This document shows positions 7,230 through 15,400 of a stretch of 43,777 bases of DNA, piece after piece. The stretch is from assembly GCA_904502005.1 (NCBI GenBank), contig CAJGDC010000009.1, positions 1 through 43,777 on the forward strand, in the 5' to 3' direction. The DNA comes from an uncultured Alistipes sp. (GTDB lineage: Bacteria; Bacteroidota; Bacteroidia; Bacteroidales; Rikenellaceae). Within the stretch, counting starts at the first letter, position 1. Each line of letters opens with the position of its first letter. The position numbers and the translations under genes are program-made. The notes beneath the pieces were generated by a model. That model was not told the origin of the DNA. It worked only from the letters and a program-made list of their open reading frames with translations, and did not search any database.

Positions 7230-9569
7230 TTAGTTAGCACTGTAACCAGTCCACTCAACATCCCAAATAGCAGTACGGTCCTTGTTGCTTGTGCTATTAG
7301 AAGGAGAGAGGTTGGTAAATACAATCTGGAACTCACCTGCAACATTAATAGTCTCCTCGTGTGAGTACTTAGTTACCTTTGAAGCACTAGCGTTATTAAT
7401 GGTAAAGGTCTTCACTACTGCTCCATTCTGCATAATATCCACACGGAACTTAATTTTAGTATCGCTGAATGGAAGACCATAGTTGAACTTAAGTGTACCA
7501 CAACCTGTAGTGAGGGTTGGAGAGGTAATTGTACCTACAGCAGAAGTCTTACCATTCATACAGAGTGCACGGTTAGAGGAATCTCCAATCATCTTGAACG
7601 CAGGACTTGAGTCAGATGTGCCGCCTTTGAAGATTGCGCAGTTCTTATAATTCCATCCTGCAGTTGTTTTACCTGACACATAACTAGTGTTAGTGGCAGA
7701 AATTGTATGGAAGTCATCACTACCACCCTCGATATTACCTGCTGCTGGCTTTGCTGCAAGAATTACTTTCACCTCTGTAGATGCAAGATCGCCAACCTTA
7801 ATGGTTACAGCTCCCTCAATCTTCTCTTCAAGTTCATTAGCTGCTGCAGAAATAGTTACTTCATTGTCATTAACAGAAACAGAGAATACGTCATTGTCAG
7901 AAGTTGCACTAACTGTAGCGTCAGTATTGTATCTTGTTACGATAACAACTTCTTCACCACCAGCACTTGCGAATTCTATAGACGTTGGATCTACAGTGTA
8001 GAATGCTCGAGTTCCAGGAGATACAAGCTCTACAAACTTAGCATTCTTACCCTGTGGAGTACCGTTGAATGATGTGCGTATAGTCTTAACTACGATGTCA
8101 TCACCGAGCTTAGCGCCTGATGTTGCCCAATATTTGTTTGTTTCACCATCTGGACTCATAAGACCATAGATGAGTACAGTGCCTGTATCATCGGTAAGAT
8201 CAAAGTTACCATAAGTAGTGTTAGCTACAGCAGTGATAGTACCGCTAAGGACATACTCAACAGTGTCATCCTCCTCCATTGCTAAGAAGTCAGCAACGGT
8301 AATTGTTGTCTTCTCAACAGCCTTGCCCTCCTGCTGTACAGTGATAGTAGCCTCTGCACCATTTGCTTTAAGGGTAATAGTAGCAGTGCGTGACTCAGAG
8401 CTTGTGTTCTCGTTTACGGTGATGTACAACACTCCGTTCTCTACATTTACCTTGTTAATGACGTTGTAATCAGATACAGTGTAAGTGACATTCTCTGTAA
8501 TATTTGTAAGTGTCAGAGCAACAGAAGTATCGCCACCCTCTGCACCAAATTCAACGACGTCCTGTGCAGGAAGGATACTAGGTGTATTATTCGAGCCAGG
8601 TGTTAAGTCTCCATCGAAACGCTCATCAACCTTGACGGTAAACTCTGCAGGATTGGTCAGCAGGGCACCGAGGATATTTGTACGGTAGTTACGCTTGAAA
8701 GGAACGTTGTCGTATGAAAGGGTGTTAACTGCGGTTGTGTTATTATCTTCATCATAGATGGTAATGCTGACGTTATCCTTAAGAGGCTCACCATCATTAA
8801 CAAGCAGGTATGCAGTACCGATGTATGTGTAATCCACATCGCTAACTGTAAGCTCCTGTGTTGGAACTTTGTTCTGAGCAAAAGTGTACTCAACAAGTTC
8901 ACCAGTGCACTTACCAGTTAATACGTCGAACTGAGTGTATGTAGAAGCAACAATCTTTGACTGGCTAACTACAAGACCAGCAGCCGCTGCATCAGCAGTA
9001 TCCTGAGCAGTAACACCGAAGTTGAGCTGTGCAAGTGGACGATGGAGTTCAAAGGTCTCGTTTATAGGAGCGTTTACCTCCAAATTCTCCTTAACAAACC
9101 AGAAGCAGTCACGAGCATCCTCATCGTTAGCAATTGGTCCATTTGGATACTGAACAGCAACAAGGTTGTTGCTCCAGTCTACCACGTAGTACTTAGGTGC
9201 TGGAGTAGCAATGTTTACCTGCTTGTCTGTAGGGTTCTCTGTGTGGTAAGCAAACAGAGCGATGTCGTAGCTACGACCAGTTACAAGGCGCACCTCAAGT
9301 TTGCCCTCCTTGCCATTGATTGGCAGTACACCCTGAAAATCAGGCAGCGGAGTGGTTGAGCCGTGGAGATAGATTGCCCAAGCAACCTCGTTTACCTTCT
9401 TGCCATCAGCAATGACACTGGTACGAGACTCAATAGCTCCAAGGTCAGCGGTAAGCGTAACAGCTACCTCCTCCCCTACGGGAACAGTTGTTGAAATCTG
9501 CTCCTTTGAACAAGATGAAGCGAAGAGCATAGTCGCCGCGGTCATCATCAAAAGAAAAAACTTCTTCAT
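7230..9569 (-). CDS. Multidomain lipoprotein with fimbrillin-like and BACON domains
   Basis: A 779-residue outer-membrane lipoprotein: signal peptide with lipobox ending at C20 (LFASSC). Residues about 25-315 look like a DUF6562/Mfa-type fimbrillin-like domain, ending in the characteristic RNYRTNILGALLT at 293-305. Two BACON-like beta-sandwich repeats follow at about 334-415 and 525-606. Between them, about 422-518, is a DUF5689/OB-like segment (TVADFLA...LSGTITAV...FDLTDDTGTVLIYG). The C-terminal 165 residues form a further beta-rich domain. The gene is monocistronic, with its own consensus promoter and a roughly 210-nt leader. A surface adhesin or glycan-binding role is plausible but inferred. 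Domain names are from memory of motifs. Confidence 0.8.
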   Translation of the reverse strand: MKKFFLLMMTAATMLFASSCSKEQISTTVPVGEEVAVTLTADLGAIESRTSVIADGKKVNEVAWAIYLHGSTTPLPDFQGVLPINGKEGKLEVRLVTGRSYDIALFAYHTENPTDKQVNIATPAPKYYVVDWSNNLVAVQYPNGPIANDEDARDCFWFVKENLEVNAPINETFELHRPLAQLNFGVTAQDTADAAAAGLVVSQSKIVASTYTQFDVLTGKCTGELVEYTFAQNKVPTQELTVSDVDYTYIGTAYLLVNDGEPLKDNVSITIYDEDNNTTAVNTLSYDNVPFKRNYRTNILGALLTNPAEFTVKVDERFDGDLTPGSNNTPSILPAQDVVEFGAEGGDTSVALTLTNITENVTYTVSDYNVINKVNVENGVLYITVNENTSSESRTATITLKANGAEATITVQQEGKAVEKTTITVADFLAMEEDDTVEYVLSGTITAVANTTYGNFDLTDDTGTVLIYGLMSPDGETNKYWATSGAKLGDDIVVKTIRTSFNGTPQGKNAKFVELVSPGTRAFYTVDPTSIEFASAGGEEVVIVTRYNTDATVSATSDNDVFSVSVNDNEVTISAAANELEEKIEGAVTIKVGDLASTEVKVILAAKPAAGNIEGGSDDFHTISATNTSYVSGKTTAGWNYKNCAIFKGGTSDSSPAFKMIGDSSNRALCMNGKTSAVGTITSPTLTTGCGTLKFNYGLPFSDTKIKFRVDIMQNGAVVKTFTINNASASKVTKYSHEETINVAGEFQIVFTNLSPSNSTSNKDRTAIWDVEWTGYSAN

Positions 9570-9780
9570 AATAAAAAATGATAATAGTTAAATTTGTTAT
9601 AGTTAAATAATATTATTATTTCGTTCTTTTGCCTACTATCTCACCTTATTGCACGCCAAAACAGGCTCTGCGCCTATTTTTATAAAATATTAATAACGGC
9701 ACGGAAAGCGCCCTCAACAGCGTGTAGAGAGCCTTGCGGTGCATGTTTTGTCTACCAATATGGTGTGGCAAGTATTATTC
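9570..9780 (-). other. Long 5' leader of the lipoprotein gene
   Basis: The predicted transcription start is about 210 nt upstream of the start codon, unusually long for this window. The plus-strand copies AGAGCCT (9728-9734) and AGGCTCT (9663-9669) are complementary and could form a long-range stem in the transcript. A small hairpin (AGGC-GCAGA-GCCT on the minus strand) overlaps the second arm, so the two could be alternative folds. The last 60 nt are A/T-rich and unstructured. No known riboswitch class was recognised. Confidence 0.4.
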
Positions 9781-9785
9781 AGTAG

Positions 9786-9816
9786 CAAATATAGTAATTT
9801 TTTTTGATATTTCAAA
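9786..9816 (-). promoter_or_regulatory. Promoter of the 779-residue lipoprotein gene
   Basis: On the minus strand, TTTG at 9816-9813, a 19-nt spacer and TATATTTG at 9793-9786 exactly match the Bacteroidetes consensus TTTG-N19-TAnnTTTG. It interlocks with the divergent promoter at 9803-9833. Confidence 0.8.
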
Positions 9817-9833
9817 CTAAATGCCTACCTTTG
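9803..9833 (+). promoter_or_regulatory. Promoter of the TlpA-like gene
   Basis: TTTG at 9803-9806, a 19-nt spacer and TACCTTTG at 9826-9833 exactly match the consensus. The ATG at 9842 lies 8 nt after the -7 element, so the transcript has almost no leader. It also shows that the in-frame ATG at 9821 cannot be the start. Confidence 0.8.
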
Positions 9834-9841
9834 ACAACGTT

Positions 9842-10372
9842 ATGAGAACCATTTACAACATTTTTGTGGTAGCGCTGCTCTCTGTTTGTGCGTTAGGATG
9901 CGGTGTGATAAATGAAGATGCGATGCCATCACATGAGAAGACGACGCTGGTACGCGTTGGTGAAGCAGCGCCAGATTTTACTATCAAGATGCTTGACGGT
10001 AAGTCGCTTACGCTCTCGCAGTTGCAGGGTCGTACGGTCTTGCTTGTCTTTTTTGCATCATGGTGCCCTGATTGCCACAGCCAGCTTAAGGCTTTAAGGG
10101 ATATGCAGGATAGATTCGATAGCGAGAAGTTTGCTATACTCGCAATCTCTCGAGGCGAGAAAATAGAGGTTGTGAGAGATTTTGTGTCACAATGTGGTTA
10201 TACCTTTCCAGTAGGTGTGGATAGTGATTCGCAAATCTATTCGCTCTATGCTACTGAGTATGTTCCGCGTTGCTTTGTCATTGACCCTCTCGGTCGTATT
10301 GTGGCGCTCTCTACAGAGTATAAATCAGAGGAGTTTGAACTGCTGTGTAATGTTATAAGTTCATTGATGTAA
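9842..10372 (+). CDS. TlpA/ResA-like thioredoxin-fold lipoprotein
   Basis: A 176-residue envelope thiol-disulfide oxidoreductase. The signal peptide ends in a lipobox at C20 (CALGC). The AhpC/TSA-Redoxin fold covers about 38-176, starting with GEAAPDFTI. The active site is W-C75-P-D-C78, a CPDC variant of the usual CPPC or CGPC, and the cis-proline loop is EYVPRCFVID. The in-frame ATG at 9821 lies upstream of the -7 element, so the start is placed at 9842, which also gives a clean signal peptide. It stands alone with its own promoter and a terminator at 10401-10430. The redox partner is unknown. Confidence 0.87.
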   Translation: MRTIYNIFVVALLSVCALGCGVINEDAMPSHEKTTLVRVGEAAPDFTIKMLDGKSLTLSQLQGRTVLLVFFASWCPDCHSQLKALRDMQDRFDSEKFAILAISRGEKIEVVRDFVSQCGYTFPVGVDSDSQIYSLYATEYVPRCFVIDPLGRIVALSTEYKSEEFELLCNVISSLM

Positions 10373-10400
10373 AGTTCTGATTAATAGATTGATATAATGA

Positions 10401-10430
10401 AAAAATAGAGCTCGTGTGAGCTCTATTTTT
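10401..10430. terminator. Bidirectional terminator between the TlpA-like gene and ruvC
   Basis: AAAAATAGAGCTC and GAGCTCTATTTTT pair around GTGT, with an A-run on one side and a T-run on the other. It is shared by the convergent TlpA-like gene and the 3' end of the long hut-ruvC unit. Confidence 0.9.
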
Positions 10431-10435
10431 TTTCT

Positions 10436-11038
10436 CTATTTCTTTACTCGTTTCGGGTTCTCATTGACAAATTGTTCCCACGATTTACTGCCCCTTTTGC
10501 GGGCGGTTTTTTCGCCTCCCAGACCCTTTATGCGAGACTCTCCCAGTGCTGCATTAAGGGGTGAAGAGGTGGCGTAGTAGTGACATAATGCCACCGCCAT
10601 GCCGTCTGTAGCATCAAGGCGTCGAGGTGTATCTTCAATTTTGAGAGTTCGCGTAACTATGGCAGCCACCTGCTGTTTTGAAGCGGCACCAGTGCCCGTT
10701 ATTGCCTGCTTTATACGTGTTGGAGCGTACTCGGCAACGGGTTTGTTGCAACTTAATGCTGCAGCCATAGCCACACCCTGAGCTCTTCCGAGTTTGAGCA
10801 TGCTCTGCACATTCTGCCCAAAGAATGGAGACTCGAGAGCCACCTCTTTAGGACTATACTCTGCAACAAGGGCGCGCACGCGCTCAAAGATATATCGCAG
10901 CTTGTCATATGGGTCTGTAATCTTGTGTAGGTCAATATCTCCAAGCACTATAGCCTTTAGATTTCGACCCTCCACCTCTAGAATTCCATAACCCATATAA
11001 TTTGTACCCGGGTCAAGACCTAAAATGCGGTATATCAT
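10436..11038 (-). CDS. ruvC: Holliday junction resolvase RuvC
   Basis: RuvC cleaves Holliday junctions delivered by RuvAB. The four catalytic acids are visible: D9 (GLDPGT), E69 (ALESPFF), D142 and D145 (LDATDGMAVA). At 200 residues it is longer than the E. coli enzyme (173), the excess being a basic C-terminal tail (about 165-200) as seen in other Bacteroidetes. Its ATG overlaps the stop of the upstream 108-residue gene by 4 nt, implying translational coupling. It is the last gene of the long minus-strand unit, an unexpected place for a DNA repair gene. Confidence 0.96.
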   Translation of the reverse strand: MIYRILGLDPGTNYMGYGILEVEGRNLKAIVLGDIDLHKITDPYDKLRYIFERVRALVAEYSPKEVALESPFFGQNVQSMLKLGRAQGVAMAAALSCNKPVAEYAPTRIKQAITGTGAASKQQVAAIVTRTLKIEDTPRRLDATDGMAVALCHYYATSSPLNAALGESRIKGLGGEKTARKRGSKSWEQFVNENPKRVKK

Positions 11039-11361
11039 CCCTTAGAGGCTATCTGAATTTGTAGCTTGAACTCGGCACCCTCAATATCAACAGCAAGACG
11101 GATATAGTTGCCGAAGTGTTTAACCTTTACAAAGTAAAGACCCTCCTCTGTAATGGTCTCAAAACTAGTGCCTTCGTATGCCCAGTGGATACCGTCATGA
11201 GAAATCTCCACGCGAGCGTCTAAAGTTCCCTCGCCAATGACATCCTCAACATAGATGAAGAAGATAACCTCGTCTGCCCAGCCAACCTCGTATGGATGGG
11301 TCTCAAAGTACTCTGTAAAGGACTTTTTTATCTCTAAATGTGCTGCATTAAACTGTTTCAT
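11035..11361 (-). CDS. Unknown 108-residue protein, probable beta-sandwich
   Basis: A small protein without signal peptide or membrane segment that I do not recognise. After a helical start (about 1-20) the pattern of alternating hydrophobic residues (VIFFIYVEDVIG, DARVEISHDG, LYFVKVKHFGNYIRLAVDI) suggests a compact beta-sandwich like those used for carbohydrate or protein binding. The frame continues upstream to 11412, but that part is made of the short intergenic repeat, so ATG 11361 is chosen. It lies 84 nt after the DUF6772-like gene and overlaps ruvC by 4 nt. Conservation next to ruvC or next to DUF6772 in other genomes would tell which it belongs with. Confidence 0.6.
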   Translation of the reverse strand: MKQFNAAHLEIKKSFTEYFETHPYEVGWADEVIFFIYVEDVIGEGTLDARVEISHDGIHWAYEGTSFETITEEGLYFVKVKHFGNYIRLAVDIEGAEFKLQIQIASKG

Positions 11362-11388
11362 AATATACTGTTTTATTTCATAAAACGC

Positions 11389-11413
11389 TATTGGCTGTTG
11401 GCTATTAGCCATT
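11389..11413. repeat. GGCTATTAGCC-type short repeat
   Basis: GCTATTGGCTGTTGGCTATTAGCCATTAGC-like units, written here by type, with internal symmetry around GGCTATTAGCC. It is related to the stretch at 297-315. It lies in the only sizeable gap of the hut-ruvC unit and could form a hairpin that changes expression of the downstream genes. Confidence 0.45.
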
Positions 11414-11445
11414 AGCTTACCTTTAGCGAATACCTATAAAAATAT

Positions 11446-12387
11446 TTACTCTTGCGACACGACAAAAGAGTCGATATATAGGAATACGCGGCGGTTGGTA
11501 TCGGTCTCAAGCCAGATAACTGGGTTGATAAGACCGTCAATACGGCGGTATTTATCTACGGCTGTCATCTTTATGCCGCGCATGTCAAAAATCTTATTCT
11601 GGCACTGCATCTCCACATACTCACGGTCAATAATATCTACCTTCAGACGCAAGTACTGCCAGTTAATCTTACAGTCTGTCTCATTGTAGATAAGGTTCTG
11701 CGTGCCACCTGGAACATCCTTATAACCAGCGTGATAACCATCTGGGCGACGCTCGCCAAACCACCAACAGTCAACGCCCCACTTGCACCAGTCGCCATCA
11801 AGACCAAATGCCCACTCCTTGTCTGTTCCAGGGGTTGCCTGAATATACTGCCACTTACGCATAGGCTTGCCATCTACGGTGTTGAGATAACGCACACCCC
11901 AGAAGAAGCGGTTGTTGTCATCCTGCGTGTCAGAGCCGATACCAAATGCGCGGATAGAGTTCTCGTGAAGACCAGGCTGCTCGCCATCTCCATCTACCTC
12001 GTTCTGCTCGCCGGTGTATGCAAACCAACACTCATACTGTAGGTATCTCGCATTTGGATCCATGTTTGACAGTCGCTTGATTGCATGGCCCATAGAGCCT
12101 GGTGCTGGCGGCATTGAGTATGGATTTGCTACTGGGCGTGTCGAGAGTTTTAGTGAGTAAGTGCCTGACATTGAGCCGTGTGTGCCTGGAAAGCGGAAAG
12201 TCGCAGAGCTGAGCATCACTGGAGGCCACTGGTCTTTATTTACCTTTGTTGGCGGAACATCAAAGTCTGGGTGTTCTGTAAAATTTGGAAGAAGTACCAT
12301 CCATCCATTAAATCCTCTGTCGAAGATGTCGTAGCAAAGTACCCTCTTCAGAGGGTTGAACTTGCTGTAGAGCATAATTTTATCCAT
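11446..12387 (-). CDS. DUF6772-like protein
   Basis: A 313-residue protein without signal peptide, rich in Trp and aromatic residues (RFFWGVRYLN, DWCKWGVDCWWFGE). Its start (NPLKRVLCYDIFDRGFNGW) and jelly-roll-like pattern match, from memory, the DUF6772 family, whose members often sit beside FAD-dependent oxidoreductases. The fold looks like a concanavalin/LamG-type sandwich, yet the protein is apparently cytoplasmic. Its start overlaps the stop of the FAD oxidoreductase gene by 8 nt; an alternative ATG at 12375 would leave a 4-nt gap. Function is unknown. The tight linkage suggests it works with the oxidoreductase, perhaps as a substrate-binding or isomerase partner. Confidence 0.7.
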   Translation of the reverse strand: MDKIMLYSKFNPLKRVLCYDIFDRGFNGWMVLLPNFTEHPDFDVPPTKVNKDQWPPVMLSSATFRFPGTHGSMSGTYSLKLSTRPVANPYSMPPAPGSMGHAIKRLSNMDPNARYLQYECWFAYTGEQNEVDGDGEQPGLHENSIRAFGIGSDTQDDNNRFFWGVRYLNTVDGKPMRKWQYIQATPGTDKEWAFGLDGDWCKWGVDCWWFGERRPDGYHAGYKDVPGGTQNLIYNETDCKINWQYLRLKVDIIDREYVEMQCQNKIFDMRGIKMTAVDKYRRIDGLINPVIWLETDTNRRVFLYIDSFVVSQE

Positions 12388-13684
12388 ATAACTCTATTCC
12401 TTTATTAGTTAAACGATTTTGTAACTCTTTTACGTTAAGGTTGCGAGGTGTACAACCACTCTCTGCACACATCGCTGCAGCAACACCCACTGCCTCGCCC
12501 ATAGCCATGCAGATACTCATCACGCGATAGGATGCATGTGCACGATGGGTGCCAGATATGCAACGGCCAGCTGTGTATAGGTTCTCAATACCCTTAGGGG
12601 TAAAGCAGCGGTACGGCAAATCATACGGGTCACAGTACTGAATGTGCTCCTCTGCCTGACCAGAACCCTCGGGGTTATGAATGTCTACGATAAACTCTGC
12701 ACGGTGGACAATCACATCGTCAAACCTGCAACCGGCAGCCATCTCTTCGGCTGTGATTATGTAGTCGCCTATCACGCGTCGAGTTTCACGAACTCCTGTA
12801 GTTGTTCCGCTTGAAATTATGCGACAATTCTCATATCCCGGGATATGCTTGTGGAAGAAATCAAGCAGTGTGAGAATCTGCTCGCGCAGCTCAAGGTCTG
12901 CCTTGAAGATATGGTCTACGCGGGTCATATCAATGCCGTTTACCTGTGTTGTATTTACCTGACGCTGACCACTATGCGTTGTCGGATGTAATCTTACGGC
13001 AGCAATACGCTCCGGAATCTCACCCTCAAGGCTCAGCCGCTTGCAGTAGTCCAAAAATCGCTCGTCGCCCAATCGTACATCATCCACATCGCCAATGCAG
13101 ATAACGCCCTTGCTCTCGTCTACACCATCTATGGTAAACTCAAGAGTAACGGGTTGCATAAGTCCATCTTCGCGACCCTTTTCGGTTGTAGCACCTGCAA
13201 GGTAGCTAATAAGTCCGTCGCCCGTAGCGTCGATAGTAACCTTGCCGAGCAGTGCAAACTGACCCTCACCAGATGTGGCGATAATTCCTAAAAGAGTATC
13301 CTCCTCCTTAATTACATCTGTAACGGTAGTCTGTAGATAGACGTCAATATTTTGATGGTTTACAAACTGCATAAGGCGAATCTTTGCCATCTCAAAGTCG
13401 TGCGCACGGCCGGTTTCGCCAATCATATCATTCTCTGGTACACCCAGTAGCTCAACAAGTTCATCGCGCATAGTTCCCTTGCCAACCATACCAAGTATTG
13501 GACCAACATATCCAGTAGTGAGATTTCCTCCCACTACGCCATAGCGCTCAACAAGGGCAACCTTTGCACCCTCGCGTGCCGCCGCTACAGCGGCACAGAT
13601 ACCTGCAGGACCTGAGCCTGCAACAACAACATCATAGGCGCCTTGCACCTTGAGCTGCTTGGTGTAGTTAATTACGTTTTGCAT
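12380..13684 (-). CDS. FAD-dependent oxidoreductase (PF12831 type), hut-linked
   Basis: A 434-residue soluble flavoprotein. The Rossmann motif GSGPAG is at 23-28 with the ribose-binding acid at E46 (ALVERYG), then the GGNLTTGYVGP segment. DATGDGL marks the second FAD contact and YTAGRCISG plus RVMSICMAMGEAVG form the C-terminal FAD site. This is the PF12831 type, found in many uncharacterised catabolic clusters. It lacks the FMN-binding and cytochrome domains of urocanate reductase. It overlaps the symporter gene by 17 nt and the DUF6772-like gene by 8 nt. A paralogue with an export signal lies at 28062-29468. The substrate is unknown; oxidation of an imported compound is inferred from the operon. 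Confidence 0.85.
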   Translation of the reverse strand: MQNVINYTKQLKVQGAYDVVVAGSGPAGICAAVAAAREGAKVALVERYGVVGGNLTTGYVGPILGMVGKGTMRDELVELLGVPENDMIGETGRAHDFEMAKIRLMQFVNHQNIDVYLQTTVTDVIKEEDTLLGIIATSGEGQFALLGKVTIDATGDGLISYLAGATTEKGREDGLMQPVTLEFTIDGVDESKGVICIGDVDDVRLGDERFLDYCKRLSLEGEIPERIAAVRLHPTTHSGQRQVNTTQVNGIDMTRVDHIFKADLELREQILTLLDFFHKHIPGYENCRIISSGTTTGVRETRRVIGDYIITAEEMAAGCRFDDVIVHRAEFIVDIHNPEGSGQAEEHIQYCDPYDLPYRCFTPKGIENLYTAGRCISGTHRAHASYRVMSICMAMGEAVGVAAAMCAESGCTPRNLNVKELQNRLTNKGIELYG

Positions 13685-15398
13685 CTATGTATCTGTATAT
13701 AGCGTATAGAATGGCAATGCCGACCATAACGGCGATGCCACCAATCATAATTCTCTCAACAGCAGCATCGTAGCTCTCAGTTATCAGCTGCTGAACAAGT
13801 AGTGCTGCAATGGCAAGCAAAGTTACAACAAAGCAGGTTACTGCCATGTGAGAGTAGCGCTTTGTAGCGCGTTTCATCTCGGCACTTGGCTCGGTATCAG
13901 CCTCAGGGTCAAGAATCGCCTGCACTCGCTCATAGCCTGGGTCAATAGTCCCCTTAATCTTAGCTCTAATCTCCATTATGGCAAGTAGAATTACTGGAAC
14001 GACTGTGCCGATGACAGACTCAAGAACATTTGGATTTATCCACTCAAATGTTGCACGAACGGCATCGCTAAACTTAAAGGCGAGACCGAAGATACCACAG
14101 GCATATGTGATAATCATAGCTGTAAGCAGGTGCTTCTGTGTCAGTCGCTTGGAGAATACACCCCAGACAGATGGAATGTACAATGGACCGATAATCATCG
14201 TAAGAATTGTTACAACAACCTTCTCTGCGCCACCTGCGTATGGGATAAGCAGTGCCAGGGCGATAATTGCAGCGCCGAAAGCGAAGGTGAATATTCGTCC
14301 TATACGGATTAACCCCTTCTCGCCAACCTCTGGGTGCTTCTGACCGTAGATGTCGTATGTAAAGACATTTGCAAAGACATTTAGCGTGCCCGAAACTGTT
14401 GATAGTGTTGCTGAAACCATCGCTGCGAGCATTACGCCCAGCATACCCTTCATCAGCACATGGTCGGACATAAGTATGTATGCTTGCTCCGGATTTGCTC
14501 CTGGCTCAATCTGACGGAACACCATAGCAGGGAAGTACCAAATAAGTGGAGTGAGAAGATAGAGTGCTCCGACAAGATATGTGCTCTTGCGCGCATCGCT
14601 TACAGTTGGTACGCTGATATATCGTTGCACAAATGGCCAGTCACCACCAATGGTAAAGCTATTAACAAAGAACCATAGTATCAGCCAGAACCATGGATAT
14701 TCGGCACTCACCGGGGTGAAATATCCATCTGGTGCGCCCGCAACAAAGTTTTCCAATCCACCAATGGCATTGATAGATAACGGAATCATAAAGATGACCA
14801 CTGTAATAAGAACTCCAAACTGAATTACATCAGTCATCAGTACTGCAAGAAAACCTCCTAAAACTGTGTATAGCAGTGTGATAACGCCCAGGATGATAAT
14901 TGCCCAACTGATTGATAGATGGCCATTAGCACCCGCCATAAAGTGCCCCTCTGGAAGCGTCATAAGTGTAGACATCACAACGGCAATAGCATATAACGCA
15001 ACGGCGGTGTGAAAACCTCGACCGATAATACCCAGTAGGGTGTAGAAGTTGAGCGAGCGCTTGCCAAATCGGATAGTCAGATACTCGCCTGGCGACTTAA
15101 TCTTCATCTCGCGCCACTTGCCCGTGAGGTATCTGCCGACGAAGAAACTTGCAAAACCCAGTATATTTCCGATAAGCACCGCCACAAATCCAGAACGGAA
15201 CGCCACTCCACCCCAGATGACAAAGGTGCTTGCAGAGAATAGGGTCATGTAGGTAGACATACCTGAGAGCCACCATGATGAGTTTCTGCCAGCGATAAAC
15301 ATATCGGCAGAGGACTTAATGCTTCGCGATACAAGTACGCTGACGGCTATAAGCCCCAAGAAGTAAAGTACAATTACGATGTAGTCAATTCCTACCAT
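13668..15398 (-). CDS. Sodium:solute symporter (SSS family)
   Basis: A 576-residue inner-membrane protein with about 13 hydrophobic segments, typical of the SSS/SGLT family. Family features include FIAGRNSSWWLSGMS near residue 35, GGFLAVLMTDVIQ near 180 and a cytoplasmic loop near 475-505 before the last two membrane helices. It begins 2 nt after the hutI stop and overlaps the next gene by 17 nt. The position makes histidine, urocanate or a related imidazole a reasonable substrate. The same subfamily also travels with FAD-oxidoreductase clusters for sugars and acids, so the substrate remains open. Confidence 0.88.
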   Translation of the reverse strand: MVGIDYIVIVLYFLGLIAVSVLVSRSIKSSADMFIAGRNSSWWLSGMSTYMTLFSASTFVIWGGVAFRSGFVAVLIGNILGFASFFVGRYLTGKWREMKIKSPGEYLTIRFGKRSLNFYTLLGIIGRGFHTAVALYAIAVVMSTLMTLPEGHFMAGANGHLSISWAIIILGVITLLYTVLGGFLAVLMTDVIQFGVLITVVIFMIPLSINAIGGLENFVAGAPDGYFTPVSAEYPWFWLILWFFVNSFTIGGDWPFVQRYISVPTVSDARKSTYLVGALYLLTPLIWYFPAMVFRQIEPGANPEQAYILMSDHVLMKGMLGVMLAAMVSATLSTVSGTLNVFANVFTYDIYGQKHPEVGEKGLIRIGRIFTFAFGAAIIALALLIPYAGGAEKVVVTILTMIIGPLYIPSVWGVFSKRLTQKHLLTAMIITYACGIFGLAFKFSDAVRATFEWINPNVLESVIGTVVPVILLAIMEIRAKIKGTIDPGYERVQAILDPEADTEPSAEMKRATKRYSHMAVTCFVVTLLAIAALLVQQLITESYDAAVERIMIGGIAVMVGIAILYAIYRYIDAKRN

Positions 15399-15400
15399 AT

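Noticed and set aside
9821..9841. Upstream start codon for the TlpA-like gene
   Set aside because: It lies before the -7 element and would add residues in front of a clean lipoprotein signal peptide.
12380..13684. Urocanate reductase (UrdA) in the hut operon
   Set aside because: The protein is 434 residues of PF12831 type, without the FMN-binding domain and the fumarate-reductase active site expected of UrdA.
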